A DNA stretch of 64,000 nucleotides from Azohydromonas lata NBRC 102462 (GTDB taxonomy: Bacteria; Pseudomonadota; Gammaproteobacteria; Burkholderiales; Burkholderiaceae_C), in the NCBI RefSeq assembly GCF_001571085.1, contig NZ_BCTC01000014.1:29714-93713 (forward strand). The letters run 5' to 3'. Both the position numbers and the translations under genes were made by a program. This document shows, one piece after another, positions 44,472-55,346 of the stretch. Below the pieces are notes generated by a model. It was not told the origin of the DNA. It did not search any database and saw nothing but the letters and a program-made list of their open reading frames with translations. Positions within the stretch are counted from its first letter, which is position 1; each line of letters starts with the position of its first letter.

Positions 44472-47400
44472 TCAGCCCACCCACTTGCGCGCGTTGCGGA
44501 ACATGCGCATCCAGGGGCTGGCGCCCTCCACGCCTGCGCCACTCCAGCTCATCTGCGCGTTGCGGAAGACGCGCTCGGGGTGCGGCATCATGGCCGTGAA
44601 GCGGCCGTCGGCCGTGGTCACCGCCGTCAGGCCGCCGGGGCTGCCGTTGGGGTTGAGCGGGTACTGCTCGGTCGGCTGGCCGTGGTGGTCCACGAAGCGC
44701 ATGGCGCGCACCACCGCGCCCTCGTCGCCGCGCTGCGAGAAGTCCGCGAAGCCCTCGCCGTGCGACACGGCAATGGGCGCGCGGCTGCCGGCCATGCCCT
44801 GCAGGAACACGGACGGGCTGTCCAGCACTTCCACCAGGCTCAGCCGCGCCTCGAACTGCTCGCTCTTGTTGCGCGTGAACTTGGGCCAGGCCTGCGCGCC
44901 CGGGATGATGGGCGCCAGGGCGGCCATCATCTGGCAGCCGTTGCACACGCCCAGCGCGAAGGTTTCGTTGCGGCCAAAGAAGGCGGCGAACTGCTCGGCC
45001 AGCTCCGGGTGGAACATGATCGTGCGAGCCCACCCTTCGCCAGCGCCCAAGGTGTCGCCGTAGCTGAAGCCGCCGCAGGCAATGAAGCCCTGGTACTGGT
45101 CCAGCGTGGTGCGGCCGGCCAGCAGGTCGCTCATGTGCACGTCGTAGCTCTCGAAGCCGGCGTGCGCCACGGCGTAGCTCATCTCCACCTGCGAGTTCAC
45201 GCCCTGCTCGCGCAGGATGGCGACCTTGGGCTTCGCGCCCAGGTTCAGGAACGGGGCGGCGATGTCCTCGGCCGGGTCGAACGTGAGGCTCAGGTGCAGG
45301 CCGGGGTCGTCCTGCGCGCCGGCGGCGGCGTGCTCGGCGTCGGCACAGGCCGGGTTGTCGCGCTGCTGGGCGATGCGCCAGCTCACGTCGTCCCAGGCCT
45401 GGTGCAGCTCGCGCAGCGGGGCGGTGAACACGGTCTTCGTGTCGCGCCACACCTCCATCACGCCGCGGTCGTTGGGCGTGCCCACCACGTGGCTGTGGCG
45501 GCTCAGGCCGAACTCGCGCAGCACGGCGATCACGGCGTCGCGGTCAGAGCGCTTGACCTGCAGCAGCACGCCGGGCTCTTCGTTGAAGAGCGCCTTGAGC
45601 GTGAGCTCGTTGCGGCGGGCGCTGACGTGCGTGGCCCAGTTCTTGGCGTCGCCGTGGTCGGCGCGGCTGTCGGTGATGCCGTCGCCTTCCGTGACCAGCA
45701 GGTCCACGTTCAGGCTCACGCCGCGGTGGCCGGCAAAGGCCATTTCGCAGGCCGCCGCCCACAGGCCGCCGTCGCTGCGGTCGTGGTAGGCCAGCAGCTT
45801 GCCTTCGGCGCGCAGCTTGTTGACGGCCGACACCAGGGCCTTGAGCTGTTCAGGCTGGTCCAGGTCCGGCACGGCGTCGCCGAACTGGTTGAGCGTCTGC
45901 GCCAGGATGGAGCCGCCCATGCGGTTCCTGCCCTCGGACAGGTCCACCAGCAGCAGCGTGGTTTCCCCCTCCTGGAGCTGCGGCGTGAGCGTGCCGCGCA
46001 CGTCGTCCAGCGTGGCGAAGGCCGAGACGATCAGGGAGACGGGGGCCACCACCTGCTTCGTCTCGCCGCCGGCATCGCTCCAGCGGGTGCGCATGGACAG
46101 GCTGTCCTTGCCCACGGGCACGCCGATGCCCAGCGCCGGACAGATGTCCATGCCCACGGCCTTGACGGTGTCGTACAGCGCGGCGTCCTCGCCGGGCTCG
46201 CCGCAGGCGGCCATCCAGTTGCAGCTCAGCTTCACCCGCGACAGCTCGATGGGCGCGGCCAGCAGGTTGAGCACCGCTTCGGCCACGGCCATGCGGCCGG
46301 AGGCCGGCGCATCGACCGAAGCCAGCGGCGTGCGCTCGCCCATGCTCATGGCCTCGCCGCGCAGGCCGGCGTAGTCGGCCAGGGTCACGGCGCAGTCGGC
46401 CACGGGCACCTGCCAGGGGCCGACCATCTGGTCGCGGTGCGACAGGCCGCCCACGGTGCGGTCGCCGATGGTGATGAGGAAGCGCTTGGAGGCCACCGTC
46501 GGGTGGCGCAGCACGTCGAAGGCAGCCTGGTCCAGCGTGGCGTCCGAGAGGTCCAGCGGCGCGGCCTGGCGCGGCACGCGCTTGACGTCGCGCTGCATCT
46601 TGGGCGGCTTGCCCAGCAGCACGTCCATGGGCATGGCGATGGCGCGCTCGCCCGCGGGGCCGTCCTCCAGGATCAGCTCGCGGTCGTCGGTGGCCACACC
46701 CACGACGGCGAACGGGCAGCGCTCGCGCTCGCACATCTGCTCGAAGGTGGAGAGCAGCGCCGGGTTCAGGGCCAGGACGTAGCGCTCCTGGCTTTCGTTG
46801 CACCAGATTTCCTTGGGCGCCAGGCCGGACTCCTCCAGCGGCACCTTGCGCAGGTCGAAGGTCGCGCCCTTGCCGGCGCCGTCCACCAGCTCGGGGAAGG
46901 CGTTGGAGATGCCGCCCGCGCCCACGTCGTGGATGGCCAGGATGGGGTTGCCCTCGCCCAGCGACCAGCAATGGTTGATGACTTCCTGGGCGCGGCGCTC
47001 GATTTCCGGGTTGCCGCGCTGCACGGAATCGAAGTCCAGCGACGCGGTGTTGGTGCCCGCGGCCATGGAGCTGGCGGCGCCGCCGCCCATGCCGATGCGC
47101 ATGCCCGGGCCGCCCAGCTGCACCAGCAGCGTGCCGGCGCCGAACGGCAGCTTGTGCGTCTGGCCGTCGCTGATGGTGCCCAGGCCGCCGGCGATCATGA
47201 TGGGCTTGTGGTAGCCGCGGCGCACGCCGTCCACGGTCTGCTCGTAGACGCGGAAGTAGCCGGCCAGGTTGGGACGGCCGAACTCGTTGTTGAACGCGGC
47301 GCCGCCCAGCGGCCCCTCGGTCATGATCTGCAGCGGGCTGGCGATGTGCTCGGGCTTGCCCACCGGGTTCTGCTCCCAGGGCTCGTTGGTGCCGGGCAGG

Positions 47401-48458
47401 TTCAGGTTGGAAACGCTGAAGCCGGCCAGGCCCGCCTTGGGGCGGGAGCCGCGGCCGGTGGCGCCTTCGTCACGGATCTCGCCGCCCGCGCCCGTGGAGG
47501 CGCCGGGGAAGGGAGAGATGGCCGTGGGGTGGTTGTGCGTCTCCACCTTCATCAGCACGTGGGCCGTTTCCTGGCGGGCCTCGTAGCGCGGGGCGTCGGT
47601 GAAGCCCGCGGGCAGCCAGCGCTCCACCGGGCCGCCTTCCATCACGGCGGCGTTGTCGCTGTAGGCGACGATGCTGTGCTGCGGGTTGAGCTTCTCGGTG
47701 TTGCGGATCATCCCGAACATCGACAGCGGCTGCGGCTCGCCGTCGATGATGAATTCCGCGTTGAAGATCTTGTGGCGGCAGTGCTCGGAGTTGGCCTGCG
47801 CGAACATCATCAGCTCGACGTCGCTGGGGTTGCGCTGCAAGCCGGTGAAGGCCTTGACCAGGTAGTCGATCTCGTCCTCGGACAGCGCCAGGCCGAACTC
47901 GCCGTTGGCCTGCTCCAGCGCGGCGCGGCCGCGGCCCAGCACGTCCACGTGCGCCAGCGGCTCGGCGGCGCGCTCGTCGAAGAGGTGCGCGGCGGCCTCG
48001 CGCTCGAAGGCCACGCTCTCGGTCATGCGGTCATGCAGCAGCAGCGCGGCTGCCTGCAGCTCGCGCGCCTCCAGCGGCTTCACGCCGCCCAGCAGGCCGC
48101 TCTTGAGCGTGAGGCGGTACTCGGTGACGCGCTCCACGCGGTGCAGCGAGAGGCCGCAGTTGTGCGCGATGTCGGTGGCCTTGGAGGCCCAGGGCGACAC
48201 CGTGCCCAGGCGCGGCATGACCACCACCAGGGCGCCGGCGGCCTCGCCCGCGTAGGCGCTGCCGTAGTCCAGCAGCGCGGCCAGCTTGGCGTGGGCGTCG
48301 CCGGACAGCGGCGCGTCCGACCAGGCCCAGTGCACGAAGCGTGCGCTCACGCCGGTGATGCGGGGGCTGACGGCTTGCAGCCGCTGCAGCAGCGCTTGGG
48401 CGCGGAAGGACGACAGGGCATTGCCGCCCTCGAAGGAAAACAGGTGTTTGCTGGTCAC
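44472..48458 (-). CDS. purL: Phosphoribosylformylglycinamidine synthase (large, fused)
   Basis: PurL converts FGAR, glutamine and ATP to FGAM in purine synthesis. The 1328-residue protein is the proteobacterial single-chain form: an N-terminal PurS-like part, two ATP-grasp-like synthase halves with [20 protein letters not shown] and [16 protein letters not shown], and a C-terminal class I glutaminase with the nucleophile in GVCNGCQMM and the His-Glu pair in MPHPERVFR. The start is GTG 48458 ([16 protein letters not shown]), since homologues begin the same way and no ATG fits. It is divergent from map. Confidence 0.97.
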   Translation of the reverse strand: MTSKHLFSFEGGNALSSFRAQALLQRLQAVSPRITGVSARFVHWAWSDAPLSGDAHAKLAALLDYGSAYAGEAAGALVVVMPRLGTVSPWASKATDIAHNCGLSLHRVERVTEYRLTLKSGLLGGVKPLEARELQAAALLLHDRMTESVAFEREAAAHLFDERAAEPLAHVDVLGRGRAALEQANGEFGLALSEDEIDYLVKAFTGLQRNPSDVELMMFAQANSEHCRHKIFNAEFIIDGEPQPLSMFGMIRNTEKLNPQHSIVAYSDNAAVMEGGPVERWLPAGFTDAPRYEARQETAHVLMKVETHNHPTAISPFPGASTGAGGEIRDEGATGRGSRPKAGLAGFSVSNLNLPGTNEPWEQNPVGKPEHIASPLQIMTEGPLGGAAFNNEFGRPNLAGYFRVYEQTVDGVRRGYHKPIMIAGGLGTISDGQTHKLPFGAGTLLVQLGGPGMRIGMGGGAASSMAAGTNTASLDFDSVQRGNPEIERRAQEVINHCWSLGEGNPILAIHDVGAGGISNAFPELVDGAGKGATFDLRKVPLEESGLAPKEIWCNESQERYVLALNPALLSTFEQMCERERCPFAVVGVATDDRELILEDGPAGERAIAMPMDVLLGKPPKMQRDVKRVPRQAAPLDLSDATLDQAAFDVLRHPTVASKRFLITIGDRTVGGLSHRDQMVGPWQVPVADCAVTLADYAGLRGEAMSMGERTPLASVDAPASGRMAVAEAVLNLLAAPIELSRVKLSCNWMAACGEPGEDAALYDTVKAVGMDICPALGIGVPVGKDSLSMRTRWSDAGGETKQVVAPVSLIVSAFATLDDVRGTLTPQLQEGETTLLLVDLSEGRNRMGGSILAQTLNQFGDAVPDLDQPEQLKALVSAVNKLRAEGKLLAYHDRSDGGLWAAACEMAFAGHRGVSLNVDLLVTEGDGITDSRADHGDAKNWATHVSARRNELTLKALFNEEPGVLLQVKRSDRDAVIAVLREFGLSRHSHVVGTPNDRGVMEVWRDTKTVFTAPLRELHQAWDDVSWRIAQQRDNPACADAEHAAAGAQDDPGLHLSLTFDPAEDIAAPFLNLGAKPKVAILREQGVNSQVEMSYAVAHAGFESYDVHMSDLLAGRTTLDQYQGFIACGGFSYGDTLGAGEGWARTIMFHPELAEQFAAFFGRNETFALGVCNGCQMMAALAPIIPGAQAWPKFTRNKSEQFEARLSLVEVLDSPSVFLQGMAGSRAPIAVSHGEGFADFSQRGDEGAVVRAMRFVDHHGQPTEQYPLNPNGSPGGLTAVTTADGRFTAMMPHPERVFRNAQMSWSGAGVEGASPWMRMFRNARKWVG

Positions 48459-48548
48459 GCTGGGGAGCTCGCGTCGTTAGGGGGCCCAAGGCCGCCAGGG
48501 CTGCACCTGAGCGCAACAGGGCGTCAGGTACGTGCAAACCCGTGATTT

Positions 48549-48572
48549 TAGAGGGGGGTGAGATAATCCCCC
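48549..48572 (+). promoter_or_regulatory. Short G-run/C-run hairpin and GATAAT box before map
   Basis: A run of G (ending around 48559) can pair with the C-run at 48568-48572 across a TGAGATAAT loop, directly ahead of ATG 48576. GATAAT (48562-48567) also resembles a -10 box, which would give a near-leaderless mRNA. No Shine-Dalgarno sits at normal distance. These readings exclude each other and neither is proved. Confidence 0.3.
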
Positions 48573-48575
48573 GCC

Positions 48576-49409
48576 ATGACGATCTCCATCAAGAGCGCGG
48601 CCGACATCGAAGGCATGCGCATCGCAGGCCGTTTGGCGTCCGAAGTGCTGGACATGCTCACGCCGCACGTGCGCCCGGGCATCACCACCGGCGAGCTCGA
48701 CAAGCTGGCCCACGACCACATCGTGCACGAGCAGCAGGCCATTCCCGCGCCGCTGAACTACCAGCCCAGCGGCTACCCGCCCTACCCCAAGTCGGTCTGC
48801 ACCTCCATCAACGAGCAGGTCTGCCACGGCGTGCCCGGCGAGCGGGTGCTCAAGACCGGCGACATCGTGAACATCGACGTCACCGTCATCAAGGACGGCT
48901 GGCACGGCGACACCAGCCGCATGTTCATCGTGGGCGATGGCACCATCGCCGCGCGGCGGCTGTGCACCATCACCTACGAGGCGATGTGGAAGGGCATTGA
49001 AAAAGTCCGTCCCGGCGCGCGCTTGGGCGACATCGGCCACGTGATCCAGGTCTTCGCCGAGGGCCAGGGCTTCAGCGTGGTGCGCGAGTTCTGCGGCCAC
49101 GGCATCGGCAAGAAGTTCCACGAGGAGCCCCAGGTGCTGCACTACGGGCGCCCGGGCACGCTGGAGGAGCTGGTGCCCGGCATGGTGTTCACCATCGAGC
49201 CCATGATCAACGCCGGCCGACGCGAGATCAAAGAGGACCGCAAGGGCGGCCGCTACGACGGCTGGACCATCGTCACCAAGGACCGCTCGCTCTCCGCCCA
49301 ATGGGAGCACACGGTGCTCGTGACCGAGACGGGATACGAAATCCTCACGCTTTCCGCGGGTTCGCCGCCGCCGCCGGCCTTCGTGAAGCAGCCCGCGGCC
49401 GCGGCCTGA
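48576..49409 (+). CDS. map: Methionine aminopeptidase, type I
   Basis: Map removes the initiator methionine from nascent proteins. The 277-residue enzyme has the five metal ligands in order: the two Asp in [19 protein letters not shown], His in [15 protein letters not shown], Glu in TIEPM and Glu in [10 protein letters not shown], with the helper [18 protein letters not shown]. Length fits type I (about 264-280) with a short Pro/Ala tail. It begins a map-glnD-mnmH run on the plus strand; the map-glnD order is common in betaproteobacteria. Confidence 0.97.
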   Translation: MTISIKSAADIEGMRIAGRLASEVLDMLTPHVRPGITTGELDKLAHDHIVHEQQAIPAPLNYQPSGYPPYPKSVCTSINEQVCHGVPGERVLKTGDIVNIDVTVIKDGWHGDTSRMFIVGDGTIAARRLCTITYEAMWKGIEKVRPGARLGDIGHVIQVFAEGQGFSVVREFCGHGIGKKFHEEPQVLHYGRPGTLEELVPGMVFTIEPMINAGRREIKEDRKGGRYDGWTIVTKDRSLSAQWEHTVLVTETGYEILTLSAGSPPPPAFVKQPAAAA

Positions 49410-49450
49410 GTCATCCTGCAGCCCCTCCAGCTTCCGCCGCAGTTCCGCCG

Positions 49451-52105
49451 ATGTCCGCGACCTTGAGCCCGCCGCCCAACTCCACGGCGGCGCTGCGCCA
49501 GCAATTCCGCAGCGGCAAGGCCGCGCTGATCGACGAGTTCCGCAGCGCCCGCCCAAGCGTGCCCGCCGCCACGCGGCTGCTCAGCGGGCTGGCGCGCCAC
49601 GTGGACGCTACGCTTTGCGAGCTGTGGAAGCAGTGCGGGCTGCCGGACGAGGCGGCGCTGGTGGCCGTGGGCGGCTACGGCCGCGGCGAGCTGTTCCCGT
49701 ACTCCGACGTGGACGTGCTGCTGCTGCTGCCCAACGGCTGCGCGCTGTGCGACGCGCCGGCCAGCGGCGCCCCGGGCTGCGCCCCGCTGCAGGCATGGCG
49801 CGAGGCGGTGGAGCGCTTCATCACCGCGTGCTGGGACATCGGCCTGGAAATCGGCTCCTCCGTGCGCACGCTGGACGAGTGCGTGGCCGAGGCCCAGCGC
49901 GACGTCACCATCCAGACCTCGCTGCTGGAGTCGCGCCTGATCTGCGGCCCAAGGAAGCTGTTCGACCAGTTCCGCAAGGACGCCGACGCCGCGGTGGACG
50001 CCAAGGCCTTCCTGCGCGCCAAGACGCTGGAGATGCGCCAGCGCCACGTCAAGTACGAGGACACGCCCTACGCCCTGGAGCCCAACTGCAAGGAAAGCCC
50101 GGGGGGCCTGCGAGACCTGCAGGTGCTGCGCTGGGTGGCGCTGGGCGCCGGGCTGGGCCGCACCTGGCGCGCCATGGCCGCCAACGGGCTGCTCACGCCC
50201 TTCGAGGCGCAGCAACTGCAGCGCAACGAGGGCACGCTGAAGCTCATACGCGCGCGGCTGCACATGGTGGCCGGCCGCCGCGAGGACCGCCTGGTGTTCG
50301 ACCTGCAGACCGCCGTGGCCGAGAGCTTCGGCCATCGCGGCACGCGCATGCAGCGCGCCTCCGAATCGCTGATGCGCCGCTACTACTGGGCCGCCAAGGC
50401 CGTGGTGCAGCTCAATCAGATCGTGCTGCTCAACATGGAAGAGCAGATCCAGGGCTCGCGCGACGCGCCCATGCGGCCCATCGACGAGCGCTTCCTCTCG
50501 CGCGCGGGCATGCTGGAAGTCGCCAGCGACGACCTCTACGAGCGCGACCCTCACGCCATCCTGGAAACCTTCGCCATCTTCCAGCGCGAAGTGGGCATCA
50601 AGGGCCTGTCGGCGCGCACCTGGCGCGCGCTCTACAACGCCCGCGGGCTGATGGACGGCAACTTCCGCCGCGACCCGGTCAACCGCGCCACCTTCATGCG
50701 CATCCTGCAGGCGCCCGAAGGCCAGACGCGCACCTTCCGGCTCATGAACCAGAGCTCGGTGCTGGGCCGCTACCTGTGGGTGTTCCGCCGCATCGTGGGC
50801 CAGATGCAGCACGACCTGTTCCACGTCTACACCGTGGACCAGCACATCCTCATGGTGCTGCGCAACGTGCGCCGCTTCTTCATGCCGGAGCACGCGCACG
50901 AGTACCCCTTCTGCTCGCAACTGGCGCTGCAGTTCGAGCGCCCCTGGGTGCTCTACATCGCCGCCCTCTTCCACGACGTGGCCAAGGGCCGCGGCGGCGA
51001 CCACTCCACCTTGGGCGCCACCGAGGTGCGCCGCTTCTGCCGCGAGCACGGCCTGGACAAGGAGGACGCGCGGCTGTGCGAATTCCTCGTCGCCGAGCAC
51101 TTGGGCATGAGCCGCGTGGCGCAGAAGGAAGACCTCTCCGACCCCGACGTCATCCACGCCTTCGCCGCCAAGGTGCGCGACGAGCGCAGCCTCACGGCGC
51201 TGTACCTGCTCACCGTGGCCGACATCCGCGGCACGGGCCCCAAGGTCTGGAACGCCTGGAAGGGCAAGCTGCTGGAGGACTTGTACCGCCTCACGCTGCG
51301 CGCCCTGGGCGGCGCCAAGCCCTGCCAGGAGGCCGAGATCGAGGCCCGCAAGGCCGAGGCCCGCTCGCTGCTGGCACTGGCCTCGCAACTGCCCGGCACC
51401 GAGGGCCCGCTGTGGAAGACGCTGGAGGTCAGCTACTTCGCCCGCCACGACGCCGCCGAGATCGCCTGGCACGCACGCGCCCTCTGGCGCCACGTCGCCA
51501 GCCCCGAGCCCGTGGTCCGTGCCCGCCCCTCGCCCATAGGCGAAGGCCTGCAGGTGCTGGTCTATGCGCCGGACAAGCCGGACCTCTTCGCCCGGCTGTG
51601 CGGCTACTTCGACAGCGCGGGCTTCAACATCCAGGACGCCAAGGTCCACACCACGCGCAGCGGCTACGCGCTGGACACCTTCCAGGTCGTCCACCCGCGC
51701 CTGGACGAGCCCGGCTCGGCCAGCTACCGCGACCTGACCTCGCTGGTGGAAACGCAGCTCACCGCCGCGCTGCGCGCCAGCGGCCCGCTGCCCGACCCCA
51801 GCCGCGGCCGGGTGTCGCGCCGGGTGAAATCCTTCCCGGTGGTGCCGCGCGTGTCGCTGCGCCCGGACGAGCGCGCGCAGCGCTGGCTGCTGAGCGTGAG
51901 CACCAGCGACCGCTCCGGGCTGCTCTACGCCATCGCGCGCGTGCTGGCAGCCCACCACATCAACCTGCAGCTCGCCAAGATCAGCACCCTGGGCGAGCGC
52001 GTGGAAGACACCTTCCTCGTGGACGGCCACGAGCTGCAGCACGCGCGCAAGCAGCTGCAGATCGAAAGCGAGCTGCTCGACGCCGCGGCGCCGCTGCCCA
52101 CCTGA
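49451..52105 (+). CDS. glnD: Bifunctional uridylyltransferase/uridylyl-removing enzyme
   Basis: GlnD senses glutamine and adds or removes UMP on PII proteins, setting nitrogen control. The 884-residue protein has a nucleotidyltransferase domain ([20 protein letters not shown]), a central helical part with [15 protein letters not shown], an HD hydrolase domain ([15 protein letters not shown]) and two C-terminal ACT domains ([38 protein letters not shown]). ATG 49451 ([12 protein letters not shown]) is chosen; the frame upstream overlaps map. It lies 41 bases after map. Confidence 0.96.
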   Translation: MSATLSPPPNSTAALRQQFRSGKAALIDEFRSARPSVPAATRLLSGLARHVDATLCELWKQCGLPDEAALVAVGGYGRGELFPYSDVDVLLLLPNGCALCDAPASGAPGCAPLQAWREAVERFITACWDIGLEIGSSVRTLDECVAEAQRDVTIQTSLLESRLICGPRKLFDQFRKDADAAVDAKAFLRAKTLEMRQRHVKYEDTPYALEPNCKESPGGLRDLQVLRWVALGAGLGRTWRAMAANGLLTPFEAQQLQRNEGTLKLIRARLHMVAGRREDRLVFDLQTAVAESFGHRGTRMQRASESLMRRYYWAAKAVVQLNQIVLLNMEEQIQGSRDAPMRPIDERFLSRAGMLEVASDDLYERDPHAILETFAIFQREVGIKGLSARTWRALYNARGLMDGNFRRDPVNRATFMRILQAPEGQTRTFRLMNQSSVLGRYLWVFRRIVGQMQHDLFHVYTVDQHILMVLRNVRRFFMPEHAHEYPFCSQLALQFERPWVLYIAALFHDVAKGRGGDHSTLGATEVRRFCREHGLDKEDARLCEFLVAEHLGMSRVAQKEDLSDPDVIHAFAAKVRDERSLTALYLLTVADIRGTGPKVWNAWKGKLLEDLYRLTLRALGGAKPCQEAEIEARKAEARSLLALASQLPGTEGPLWKTLEVSYFARHDAAEIAWHARALWRHVASPEPVVRARPSPIGEGLQVLVYAPDKPDLFARLCGYFDSAGFNIQDAKVHTTRSGYALDTFQVVHPRLDEPGSASYRDLTSLVETQLTAALRASGPLPDPSRGRVSRRVKSFPVVPRVSLRPDERAQRWLLSVSTSDRSGLLYAIARVLAAHHINLQLAKISTLGERVEDTFLVDGHELQHARKQLQIESELLDAAAPLPT

Positions 52106-52113
52106 GTTTTGCC

Positions 52114-53175
52114 ATGTCACTGACCATCGTGGAGGTCCGCGAGGCCGCCGAGCGCTTGGGCGAGTACGACAGCGTCATAGACGCGCGCTCGCCCGGCGAA
52201 TTCGCCGAGGACTTCTTGCCCCGCGCCGAGAACTGGCCCGTGCTGGACGACGGCGAGCGCCGCCTCGTGGGCACGCTCTACAAGCAGGTTTCCGCCCTGC
52301 ACGCCCGCAAGGTGGGCGCGGCGCTGGTGGCGCGCAACGTGGCGCAGCACATCGAGCGCCACGTGGCCGACAAGCCGCGCGAGTGGCGCCCGCTGGTGTA
52401 TTGCTGGCGCGGCGGGCAGCGCTCGGGGAGCCTGGCCTGGTTCCTGTCGCAGATCGGCTTTCGCACCCAGCAACTGGCCGGCGGCTACAAGGCCTTCCGC
52501 AACCTCGTGCGGGAAGACCTGGACGTGCTGCCCGTGCGCCTGGAGTTCCACGTGCTGGCCGGGCGCACCGGCAGCGGCAAGACGCGGCTGCTGCAGGCGC
52601 TGCGCGAGCAAGGCGCGCAGGTGCTGGACCTCGAAGCCCTGGCCTGCCACCGCGGCTCCGTGCTCGGCGGGCTGCCCAACCAGCCGCAGCCGCCGCAAAA
52701 GCGCTTCGACACCCTGCTGTGGCAGGCGCTGCGGGCGCTGGACCCGGCGCGGCCCGTGTTCGTGGAAAGCGAAAGCCAGAAGGTGGGCAACGTGCGCGTG
52801 CCCGACGCGCTCATGCTGCGGCTGCGCGAGCACGGCCGCTGCACCGTGGTCGAGATGGACGAGGCCGCCCGCGTGGAGTTGCTGCTGCAGGAATACGGTT
52901 TCTTCGCTGCCGACCCCGAGCGTTTTTGCCGCCTCATAGACGGCCTCGTCGAGTTGCGTGGCCGCGACACCGTGCAGCACTGGCAGCGCCAGGCGCGCGC
53001 GGGCGATTGGGCCGGGGTCTTCGCCGAGATGATGCGCGAGCACTACGACCCGCTGTACTTGCGCTCCATGGACCGGCATTTCCGCCATTTGGCGCAGGCG
53101 CCGCGGCTGGCCTTGCGTGACGGAGGCGACGAGAGTTTGGAAGCCGCCGCGCGGGAGTTGCTTTCGCAGGCTTGA
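52114..53175 (+). CDS. mnmH: tRNA 2-selenouridine synthase
   Basis: MnmH (SelU, YbbB) swaps sulfur for selenium in 2-thiouridine at the tRNA wobble position. The 353-residue protein has a rhodanese domain with the catalytic Cys97 in VYCWRGGQRSGSLAW and a C-terminal P-loop domain with GRTGSGKT (150-157). It starts 8 bases after the glnD stop. Its presence implies that the organism makes selenophosphate, so a selD gene is expected elsewhere; none is in this window. Confidence 0.95.
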   Translation: MSLTIVEVREAAERLGEYDSVIDARSPGEFAEDFLPRAENWPVLDDGERRLVGTLYKQVSALHARKVGAALVARNVAQHIERHVADKPREWRPLVYCWRGGQRSGSLAWFLSQIGFRTQQLAGGYKAFRNLVREDLDVLPVRLEFHVLAGRTGSGKTRLLQALREQGAQVLDLEALACHRGSVLGGLPNQPQPPQKRFDTLLWQALRALDPARPVFVESESQKVGNVRVPDALMLRLREHGRCTVVEMDEAARVELLLQEYGFFAADPERFCRLIDGLVELRGRDTVQHWQRQARAGDWAGVFAEMMREHYDPLYLRSMDRHFRHLAQAPRLALRDGGDESLEAAARELLSQA

Positions 53176-53226
53176 GGCGGCTTAAAGTGGGGTGTGCCCA
53201 CTTCGGCGACAGTCGCCTCTCCACGT

Positions 53227-54015
53227 ATGCGAACCTTCGAACCCGCCGTAGAACAGTCGCGACGCTTTGGCGTGCGGCCCATTCCCTTGCTGCGCCCGCT
53301 GGGCTGGCTGGCCCGCGGCTGGCAGGACTTGCGGCGAGCGCCCGGGCCCGGGCTGGCACATGGCGTGGCCATGGCACTGTTCGGCGCGTTGCTGGCCGTG
53401 CTCGCGAAAGAGCATGTCTGGCTGCTGGCCGGTGCGTTCTCGGGCTTCCTGCTCGTGGCGCCGCTGCTGGCCACGGGGCTGTACGCCGTGAGCCGCGCGC
53501 TCTACCGCAAGCAGCCGGCCACGCTGGCCACCGCGCTGCGCGCGTGGAAGCCGGACGACGGGCGGCTCATCGTCTTCGGCCTGCTGCTGGCCTTCGCCGG
53601 CACGGGCTGGGTCATGACGTCCGCGTCCTTCCTGCAGACCTTCTCCCCCGCGCCGCTGCGCACGCCGCTGGATTTCATCGTGCACGTGGTGCTGGGCGAA
53701 AGCCGGCTGTTCGAGGCCTGGCTGATGCTCGGCGGCGTGATGGCCGCCCCCGTGTTCGCCTCCACCGTGGTGGCCATGCCCATGCTGCTGGACCGGCGCG
53801 TGGGCGTGATGGTGGCCGTGTTCACGAGCTGGCGCGTGGTCATGCAGCACCCGCTGCCGCTGGCGTTGTGGGCCGCGCTGATCATGGGCCTCACACTGTT
53901 GGGCATGGCGACCTTCATGCTCGGCCTCATCGTGGTCATGCCCTGGCTGGCGCATTCAAGCTGGCACGCCTACCGCGACCTGGTGGACACCTCCGTATGG
54001 GACGAAATGCCTTGA
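53227..54015 (+). CDS. DUF2189 membrane protein
   Basis: A 262-residue polytopic membrane protein of the DUF2189 family. About six hydrophobic segments are visible, for example LAHGVAMALFGALLAVLA, WLLAGAFSGFLLVAPLLATG, LIVFGLLLAFAGTGWVM and WAALIMGLTLLGMATFML. The N-terminal PIPLLRPLGWLARGWQDLRR and the ending HSSWHAYRDLVD are family-like. Function unknown. ATG 53227 (MRTFEPAVEQSRR) is favoured; an in-frame start at 53194 adds 11 residues. Confidence 0.85.
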   Translation: MRTFEPAVEQSRRFGVRPIPLLRPLGWLARGWQDLRRAPGPGLAHGVAMALFGALLAVLAKEHVWLLAGAFSGFLLVAPLLATGLYAVSRALYRKQPATLATALRAWKPDDGRLIVFGLLLAFAGTGWVMTSASFLQTFSPAPLRTPLDFIVHVVLGESRLFEAWLMLGGVMAAPVFASTVVAMPMLLDRRVGVMVAVFTSWRVVMQHPLPLALWAALIMGLTLLGMATFMLGLIVVMPWLAHSSWHAYRDLVDTSVWDEMP

Positions 54016-54131
54016 GAAATTGATCCAAGCCATTCATCCCAGACCTTATGCTTTTCGCCGGGCCGATTTTCATGGCCCGGCCGGGTGGTTTGTTGGGAGC
54101 CGCCCGCGCAGCGAATCATTAAAAACTCAAG

Positions 54132-54350
54132 ATGTTTGAATTCAACGAGGAAAATATCGCCCAGCTGGGCCTGACCGTCGGCGTCACGGCCTTCATGCTG
54201 TACATGGTGTTCATCATCATTCAATTGGCGAGGGAATCCAAGGCGGGCAAATTCGGCACCTTCGTGCTGTTCCTGGCTCTGGGCTTTGGCCTGCTGGGCT
54301 TCGCGGCAAAAGGTCTGATCAAATATTTCTTGGCAGGCATCGTGGAATAA
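54132..54350 (+). CDS. DUF2788 small membrane protein
   Basis: A 72-residue protein with two transmembrane helices (LGLTVGVTAFMLYMVFIIIQL and FVLFLALGFGLLGFAAKGLI) joined by the conserved ARESKAGKFGT loop that defines DUF2788. Function unknown. It uses more A/T-ending codons than most genes in the window. It ends 51 bases before a strong two-way terminator shared with phaB. Confidence 0.9.
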   Translation: MFEFNEENIAQLGLTVGVTAFMLYMVFIIIQLARESKAGKFGTFVLFLALGFGLLGFAAKGLIKYFLAGIVE

Positions 54351-54401
54351 CAAGAATACTGTCCGCCACGGCCCAAGTATTTCAGTATCCCCGGGACAAA
54401 T

Positions 54402-54428
54402 AAAAGGCCGCGCAAAGCGCGGCCTTTT
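54402..54428. terminator. Two-way intrinsic terminator between DUF2788 and phaB
   Basis: A perfect 12-bp stem (54402-54413 with 54417-54428) and a 3-base loop with A's on the left and T's on the right, so it works in both directions, ending the DUF2788 transcript and the phaCAB operon. Confidence 0.9.
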
Positions 54429-54474
54429 GTCGTGCCCAACGCGGCCCCATGAAGTGCCGCGGGTTGGGTCCTGG

Positions 54475-55212
54475 TCAGCCCATGTGCAGGCCGCCGTTGC
54501 AGCTGAACTCGGCGCCGGTGGTGAAGCCGGATTCCTCGCCCGCCAGCCAGGCCACGATGGAGGCGATTTCCTCCGGGGTGCCCAGGCGCTTGATGGGAAT
54601 GGTGGAGACGATCTTGTCCAGCACGTCCTGGCGGATGGCCTTGACCATGTCGGTGGCGATGTAGCCGGGGCTCACGGTGTTGACCGTCACGCCCTTGGCA
54701 GCCACTTCCTGCGCCAGGGCCATGGAGAAGCCGTGCATGCCGGCCTTGGCGGCGGAGTAGTTGGTCTGGCCGAACTGGCCCTTCTCGCCGTTGACCGAGG
54801 AGATGTTGATGACGCGGCCCCAGCCCTTGTCCAGCATGCCGTCGATCACCTGCTTGGTGACGTTGAACATGCTGTCCAGGTTGGTGGACATCACGGCCTG
54901 CCAATCGGCCTTGCTCATCTTGCGGAACTGGCCGTCACGCGTGATGCCGGCGTTGTTCACCAGCACGTCCACGGTGCCGTGCTCGGCCTTGACCTTCTCG
55001 AAGGCGGCGACGGTGGAATCCCAGTCGGCCACGTTGCCCACCGAGGCGTAGAACGTGTAGCCCAGGGCCTTCTGCTCGTCCAGCCACTTCTGGAAGTCGC
55101 GGCTCGGACCGCAGCCGGCGATGACCTTGAAGCCGTCCTTGTGCAGGCGCTGGCACATCGAAGTACCGATGCCGCCCATGCCGCCCGTCACGTAAGCGAG
55201 TTTTTGAGTCAT
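54475..55212 (-). CDS. phaB: Acetoacetyl-CoA reductase
   Basis: PhaB reduces acetoacetyl-CoA to (R)-3-hydroxybutyryl-CoA with NADPH. The 245-residue short-chain dehydrogenase has the cofactor motif YVTGGMGGIGTSMC, NNAG, the catalytic Ser-Tyr-Lys in NISSVNGEKGQFGQTNYSAAK, and SPGYIATDMV. It is the last gene of phaC-phaA-phaB, the order found in Cupriavidus. Confidence 0.96.
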   Translation of the reverse strand: MTQKLAYVTGGMGGIGTSMCQRLHKDGFKVIAGCGPSRDFQKWLDEQKALGYTFYASVGNVADWDSTVAAFEKVKAEHGTVDVLVNNAGITRDGQFRKMSKADWQAVMSTNLDSMFNVTKQVIDGMLDKGWGRVINISSVNGEKGQFGQTNYSAAKAGMHGFSMALAQEVAAKGVTVNTVSPGYIATDMVKAIRQDVLDKIVSTIPIKRLGTPEEIASIVAWLAGEESGFTTGAEFSCNGGLHMG

Positions 55213-55346
55213 CTCGTCTCTCCTTCATTGGGCCGTCCTGCGGCCCTTGGTGGTGTTCCAGGGAATTCTTCAGCGGCGCCGCGCCCGCGCGTGGGCGCGG
55301 CGGCCGCCCGGGCAGCTCCGGCGGCTGCCCTTGGTCGGTCAGCCGA

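Noticed and set aside
44265..48545. Very long plus-strand open frame (1426 codons) opposite purL
   Set aside because: It is the antisense shadow of purL, rich in His, Gln, Ala, Gly and Val with no motifs.
49301..49450. Upstream extension of glnD into map
   Set aside because: It overlaps the map coding end in another frame and has no GlnD features. ATG 49451 gives the normal GlnD length.
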